64,000 nucleotides of DNA from assembly GCA_964504335.1 (NCBI GenBank), contig CAZDET010000010.1, forward strand, positions 42,306-106,305, given 5' to 3'. This DNA comes from CAZDET01 sp964504335. GTDB lineage: Bacteria; Bacteroidota; Bacteroidia; Chitinophagales; Saprospiraceae. Below the pieces are notes generated by a model. It did no database searches. It was not told the origin of the DNA and was given only the letters and a program-made list of their open reading frames with translations. Every line of letters begins with the position of its first letter. Position 1 is the stretch's first letter. The position numbers and the translations under genes were made by a program. Shown here piece after piece: positions 61,902-64,000 of this stretch.

Positions 61902-61932
61902 CAAAGATACGCGCTTATCAACACAGAAGCAA
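61902..61932 (-). promoter_or_regulatory. Strong Bacteroidota promoter reading into the structured non-coding locus
   Basis: On the minus strand TTG (61932-61930) and TATCTTTG (61909-61902) are 20 bp apart and match both boxes. It lies downstream of murI and reads away from it, so it does not serve any recognised protein gene. Confidence 0.65.
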
Positions 61933-61977
61933 GCCCAAAACGCCCAAAACTATCGTACCGACCATTTTGGTGCGTTT

Positions 61978-62022
61978 GCCCTAATTGCGGCATTACCGTA
62001 TTACTGCATTAAAGCAATGTAA
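61978..62022. repeat. Word-type repeat (family C), right copy overlapping the murI 3' end
   Basis: CCCTAATTGCGGCATTACCG and TATTACTGCATTAAAGCAATGTAAT lie here. The reverse complement shares TGCTTTAATnnnGTAAT with the left copy at 61571-61587, so the two copies flank the non-coding block as imperfect inverted repeats. Confidence 0.55.
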
Positions 62023-62787
62023 TAATCTGGCCATTTCCCGAAGGCGCATCGGTTCTGCTGAAGCCTCGAATAAATGAGTGGGCGGCACCTTCCCATCCGG
62101 CGGTAGTAGTAGCTGCCGTTGGTACAGCAAGCGTTCTGCCTGCCGGGCGGCGGCTGGGGCGGGGTCGATGAGCTGTACGTTGGGGCCACAGATTGTTGCC
62201 AAGAGTGGGCGGACGATGGGATAATGCGTGCAGCCCATTACGATCGTATCTACCCCGGCGGTCAGCCAGGGAGCAACAATTGATCGCAGTAGATCGTCGG
62301 TAGGCTTTCCCTCCCAATGTCCCTGCTCGATGAGGGGCACCAACCCAATACAGGGATCTTTGAATACCGCTACATGGCGGGCAAATCGGTCCATCAGACC
62401 CTGGTAGCGGGGGCTGTTGAGGGTGGTTTGGGTGGCCAGGACACCAATTTTACCGCTTTGCGTTTGGGTGGCGGCCGGCTTGACGGCCGGCTCCATGCCG
62501 ACGAACGGCACGTTGGGAAAAGCTTTTCGCAAATCGGTGATGGCTGCCGCCGTGGCGGTATTGCAGGCGATGACGATTTGCTTGCACCCCTGCCCGAGCA
62601 GGTAATCCGTAATTTCGAAAGCGTATTCGCGAATGCGTTCCGGAGGCTGGGGCCCGTAGGGCATCCGGGCCGTATCGGCAAAATAACAGAGCGTCTCCCT
62701 GGGAAGACGCTCTGTCAGTGCCCGCATGACGGTGAGCCCGCCGATGCCGGAATCAAAAATGCCAATAGGCCCGTAGCTGGTCATCAA
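61993..62787 (-). CDS. murI: Glutamate racemase
   Basis: A 264-residue cofactor-independent racemase that supplies D-glutamate for peptidoglycan. The two catalytic cysteines are Cys75 (IACNTATAA) and Cys186 (GCTHYP). The N-terminal IGIFDSGIGGLTV motif and ADTARMPYG are intact. The last ten codons (LLHCFNAVIR and stop) are encoded by the family C repeat. It starts 4 bp after the OmpH-like gene and closes the ompH-ompH-murI operon. Confidence 0.96.
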   Translation of the reverse strand: MMTSYGPIGIFDSGIGGLTVMRALTERLPRETLCYFADTARMPYGPQPPERIREYAFEITDYLLGQGCKQIVIACNTATAAAITDLRKAFPNVPFVGMEPAVKPAATQTQSGKIGVLATQTTLNSPRYQGLMDRFARHVAVFKDPCIGLVPLIEQGHWEGKPTDDLLRSIVAPWLTAGVDTIVMGCTHYPIVRPLLATICGPNVQLIDPAPAAARQAERLLYQRQLLLPPDGKVPPTHLFEASAEPMRLREMARLLHCFNAVIR

Positions 62788-62791
62788 TCGA

Positions 62792-63298
62792 TTAAATACC
62801 CAGCTTTGCCTTCACCATCGGAGCCACATTTTGGGTATCCTTTGAGTACAGAAGTACCTGCTGGTCGAAAATGAAGGTAAATTCATTTTCCTCCGCAACG
62901 GCGGCGATGGCTTCGTTCACTTTGTCGTAGATTGGTTGGAGCAGATCCTGGCGCTTTTTCTGAATCTGTGTAACCATATCCTGCTCAAATGCGGCAATTT
63001 CCTGCTGGCGCGCTTCGAGCTTAGCGGCTTCCGTCTCCTGCTCCTTGCGGGAAAGTTCGCCCTGCTCTACTTTTTGCTGTATTTCGAGATACTCTTTTTG
63101 CAATTGCTCGACCATACCCTGGCCCTTTTTCTGCAATTGCTTCTGGAGCGTCTCCAGTTCGGATTCGGCGCTCTTTACCTCGGGTAGTTCGGCGAGAATT
63201 TCGGCGGAATTGATGTAGCCAAATTTCTGGGCCTGTGTCGTGTACAAGGCGCCGAAGAGCACGAATAATACAAGAGTTACTTTCAGCGAATTCATCAT
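62792..63298 (-). CDS. OmpH/Skp-family periplasmic chaperone (second copy)
   Basis: A 168-residue protein with a signal peptide ending TQAQ at 20-23. Skp features are GYINSAEILAELPEVKSAESELE, a long Lys/Gln/Glu-rich coiled coil (about 40-115), and a C-terminal strand region (AIAAVAEENEFTFIFDQQ). It holds unfolded outer-membrane proteins in the periplasm. It lies 4 bp before murI, with its own -7 element at 63339-63346, and next to a paralogue. Confidence 0.9.
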   Translation of the reverse strand: MMNSLKVTLVLFVLFGALYTTQAQKFGYINSAEILAELPEVKSAESELETLQKQLQKKGQGMVEQLQKEYLEIQQKVEQGELSRKEQETEAAKLEARQQEIAAFEQDMVTQIQKKRQDLLQPIYDKVNEAIAAVAEENEFTFIFDQQVLLYSKDTQNVAPMVKAKLGI

Positions 63299-63338
63299 AT
63301 TAGCTTACAATTAATAGAATGCTGGTTAAAACCGGCGG

Positions 63339-63346
63339 CAAAAGTA
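63339..63346 (-). promoter_or_regulatory. -7 promoter element of the second ompH-like gene
   Basis: Minus strand TACTTTTG, perfect TAnnTTTG match, 41 bp before the ATG at 63298. It allows ompH2-murI to be transcribed separately from the first copy. Confidence 0.5.
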
Positions 63347-63381
63347 GCATTTTCCGCCGATAAATAGCTGGTTCGCAATAA

Positions 63382-63900
63382 TTAGCGCAGGCGATTGAGA
63401 ATGTCTTCCGTCTTGTCGAATTCCGGATTGGAAAAGATCATTCCGGCTGCGCTCGACTTATCGAAGATAAAGTCGAAGCCCCGATCCTCGGCGTATTCTT
63501 CGATCGCCTTGTACACCTGGTCCTGGATCGGGCGGACTAATTCCTGCCGCCGCTGAAACAGGGAGCCTTCCGGCCCGAAGCGTTCGCGCTGCAAATCGCG
63601 CACTTCTTTTTCCTTCTGCATGATAGCTTCTTCGCGCTCGGCACGAGCGTCCTCGCTTAAAAGGACTTGTTCGGCCTGGTATCGGTTGTACATGCTCTTA
63701 ATTTCGTCGTATTCCTGGGCAATATCCTGCCGCCACTTGGAAGCCAGCCGGTCGAGTTCAGCCTGAGCATCCTGGTATTCCTGAATGGTCTCCAGGATTT
63801 GATTGACGTCGACGTAGGCGATCCGTTGCGCGTTGATTTGGCTTGCGCTAAACAGGAAAGCGACCAGTGCAGTCAGAATAATTGGTAGGCGCAATTTCAT
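63382..63900 (-). CDS. OmpH/Skp-family periplasmic chaperone (first copy)
   Basis: A 172-residue protein with a signal peptide ending INAQ. It has AYVDVNQILETIQEYQDAQAELDRLASKW, a charged coiled coil (about 55-120), and the EYAEDRGFDFIFDKSSAAGMIFSNPEFDKTEDIL C-terminal segment typical of the copy usually found after bamA in Bacteroidota. bamA itself may lie just beyond the window edge (inference). The two Skp copies share fold but only low identity. Confidence 0.9.
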   Translation of the reverse strand: MKLRLPIILTALVAFLFSASQINAQRIAYVDVNQILETIQEYQDAQAELDRLASKWRQDIAQEYDEIKSMYNRYQAEQVLLSEDARAEREEAIMQKEKEVRDLQRERFGPEGSLFQRRQELVRPIQDQVYKAIEEYAEDRGFDFIFDKSSAAGMIFSNPEFDKTEDILNRLR

Positions 63901-63923
63901 TGGTTCGTGTTTAGAATGAAAGT

Positions 63924-63931
63924 CAAAAGTA
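63924..63931 (-). promoter_or_regulatory. -7 promoter element of the first ompH-like gene
   Basis: Minus strand TACTTTTG, perfect TAnnTTTG match, 24 bp before the ATG at 63900. Confidence 0.5.
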
Positions 63932-64000
63932 CGATATCGGGGCTGGTTATTCTCGAAGCTCCCGTTATTTCAAAAACGCTCCATTTGAACGCTTTGTCGC

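Noticed and set aside
1..64000. tRNA genes, CRISPR arrays, insertion sequences, prophage
   Set aside because: I found no cloverleaf with T-loop consensus in the gaps, no regularly spaced direct repeats with spacers, and no transposase or phage gene.

Overview
The window looks like chromosomal DNA of a moderately GC-rich member of the Bacteroidota, most plausibly a Saprospirales/Lewinella-type bacterium. Supporting signs are a GldB-type gliding lipoprotein, a subtilase with a type IX secretion C-terminal domain, a PorT-like barrel, DUF5723 and DUF5916 outer-membrane proteins, lipoproteins in place of many periplasmic proteins, few recognisable Shine-Dalgarno sites, and repeated promoter elements of the form TAnnTTTG. 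I see no tRNA or rRNA genes, no CRISPR array, no insertion sequence and no prophage. The genus is inference.

Layout. 1-8.5 kb: a truncated class A PBP, a secreted unknown protein, a membrane coiled-coil protein and an OmpA lipoprotein, then a DUF5723 barrel with a partner secreted protein. 8.7-14.4 kb: a glucosaminidase/LysM protein overlapping two envelope proteins of unknown role, a rhomboid protease and a 24-codon membrane peptide. 14.5-20.6 kb: a pheS-hisS-gatA translation operon, an MltD-like lytic transglycosylase and a candidate sRNA with an intrinsic terminator. 20.7-28.3 kb: DUF937 protein, TatA, a 2OG-Fe(II) oxygenase, GldB, PorT-like barrel, small lipoprotein, NHS-type transporter and secreted subtilase. 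28.3-43.3 kb: aspartoacylase-like hydrolase, membrane-anchored methyltransferase, a secreted CotH-kinase-like protein next to a secreted PPP-type phosphatase, YitT, DUF3299-like, DUF1028, Bcp, LysE, class III aminotransferase, TrmB, a conserved unknown, an M1 aminopeptidase lipoprotein and an alpha/beta hydrolase. 43.5-50.2 kb: OmpA lipoprotein, ApaG, Gmk, YicC, HU, a TPR protein, an mS38-like tiny basic protein, RNase E/G and a 31-residue lipoprotein. 50.3-64 kb: glycosyltransferase, a 1370-residue soluble-adenylyl-cyclase-like protein, DUF5916 protein, Mfd, a structured non-coding locus, and MurI with two OmpH/Skp chaperones.

The common theme is envelope construction (peptidoglycan synthesis and cleavage, OMP chaperones, OmpA anchors, secretion) mixed with translation and RNA housekeeping. 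The least explained parts are non-coding: two candidate RNA genes (about 20.46-20.62 kb and 61.63-61.90 kb), several families of short word-like repeats placed at gene 3' ends, and palindromes in divergent promoter regions. Among proteins, the sAC-like cyclase and the secreted kinase-like/phosphatase pair stand out.
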